From positions 1-5,468 of the forward strand of contig JAOUJL010000104.1 of the NCBI GenBank assembly GCA_029883255.1: a stretch of 5,468 nucleotides of DNA, read 5' to 3'. A program made the translations under genes and the position numbers. The DNA comes from Candidatus Bathyarchaeota archaeon. Lineage in GTDB: Archaea > Thermoproteota > Bathyarchaeia > Bathyarchaeales > Bathyarchaeaceae. The notes beneath the pieces were generated by a model. It did not search any database, was not told the DNA's origin, and saw only the letters and a program-made list of their open reading frames with translations. This document shows, piece by piece, positions 5,120-5,468 of the stretch (within the stretch, counting starts at the first letter, position 1; every line of letters begins with the position of its first letter).

Positions 5120-5468
5120 TTAGGCTTTGACTATTACTATTTCGATTGTTGAAACGTTTCTTGTTCCGCCTTCTTCTCGTGCTATTTCTTCGGTTCCTAT
5201 GGTGATTTTGCTGACTTTAGAGTCCTTTACGAATCTGCGTTTGGCTATCTCGGCCACGTCGACTGCGGTTGTTATTGATCGCCCCCTTGCTTTCAATGTA
5301 ACTTCTTTGATGTTGGAGTTGCCGAAGCTTGTCATGAGTGCTAGTACGTAACTCATGGGGGGTTTTCTTCCGATGTAGACGACGTTCTCGGCTCTAGCTG
5401 TTCTTGGTGCTTCCTTTTTTTCAGGTTCTGCGGGTTTTGTCTCTTTTTCCGGTTTTTTCTGCTTTTTT
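5120..5468 (-). CDS. albA: Alba DNA/RNA-binding chromatin protein, 5' end outside window
   Basis: Alba is a small dimeric archaeal chromatin protein that coats double-stranded DNA and also binds RNA. Reading frame 5467-5120 gives 115 visible residues with no start yet. The core begins [18 protein letters not shown], the DNA-binding loop and first helix, where Arg-Lys takes the place of Lys16-Lys17 of Sulfolobus Alba. It continues with [20 protein letters not shown], the RNA/DNA-contact strand and dimer helix, then KRRFV, an [13 protein letters not shown] hairpin and a VIVKA end. The ATG at 5356 is internal: starting there would remove the first strand and the RK loop. Ahead of the core, at least 27 visible residues form a low-complexity tail rich in Lys, Glu, Pro and Ala, probably disordered and of near-neutral to basic charge. 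The gene is followed by a small hairpin and a T5 tract, then an independently promoted aminotransferase gene. Identification is firm; only the start is missing. Confidence 0.95.
   Translation of the reverse strand, partial: KKQKKPEKETKPAEPEKKEAPRTARAENVVYIGRKPPMSYVLALMTSFGNSNIKEVTLKARGRSITTAVDVAEIAKRRFVKDSKVSKITIGTEEIAREEGGTRNVSTIEIVIVKA

Noticed and set aside
5120..5356. Alba starting at the internal ATG at 5356
   Set aside because: The frame upstream encodes [10 protein letters not shown], the conserved first strand and DNA-binding loop of Alba, so the real start is further upstream and outside the window.

Overview
The window reads as archaeal chromosome. The evidence is an Alba chromatin protein, a two-OB-fold RPA-type single-strand DNA-binding protein with no bacterial SSB features, a TrpB2-type tryptophan synthase beta chain, AT-rich TATA boxes 20-50 bases ahead of starts, and GGTGA ribosome binding sites about 5 bases from ATG. 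The style of the proteins (Alba with a Lys/Glu/Pro-rich tail, this RPA type, the archaeal class III aminotransferase) best suits the Thermoproteota/Bathyarchaeia side of the Archaea. That placement is an inference from remembered family members, not a search result.

Layout. Positions 1-411, minus strand: a broken nitroreductase-family gene, recognisable only by joining three frames across several frameshifts and a stop; its 3' end lies outside the window. Positions 531-1274, plus strand: an SPL-family (COG1533-like) radical SAM protein of unknown substrate. Positions 1414-2274, plus strand: an RPA-like ssDNA-binding protein with its own TATA box. Positions 2329-3633, plus strand: a TrpB2-type PLP enzyme. 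Positions 3638-4972, minus strand: a class III PLP aminotransferase (or aminotransferase-fold racemase), meeting trpB tail to tail with only 4 bases between the stop codons. Positions 5120-5468, minus strand: Alba, whose first codons lie beyond the right edge.

The genes do not form one pathway. They are mostly separately promoted single genes: genome maintenance (RPA, Alba), amino acid metabolism (TrpB2, aminotransferase), one orphan radical SAM enzyme and one decayed flavoenzyme. RPA and trpB are close enough to be co-transcribed, although a weak TATA-like element precedes trpB. There is no gap over 300 bases without a gene or gene remnant.

I found no CRISPR array, mobile element, tRNA or rRNA, and nothing that supports a new multi-gene system. 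The most useful observations are the hidden nitroreductase pseudogene, start-site corrections for RPA, TrpB2 and Alba, the cysteine quartet in the aminotransferase, and the very compact arrangement of stops, T-tracts and promoters.
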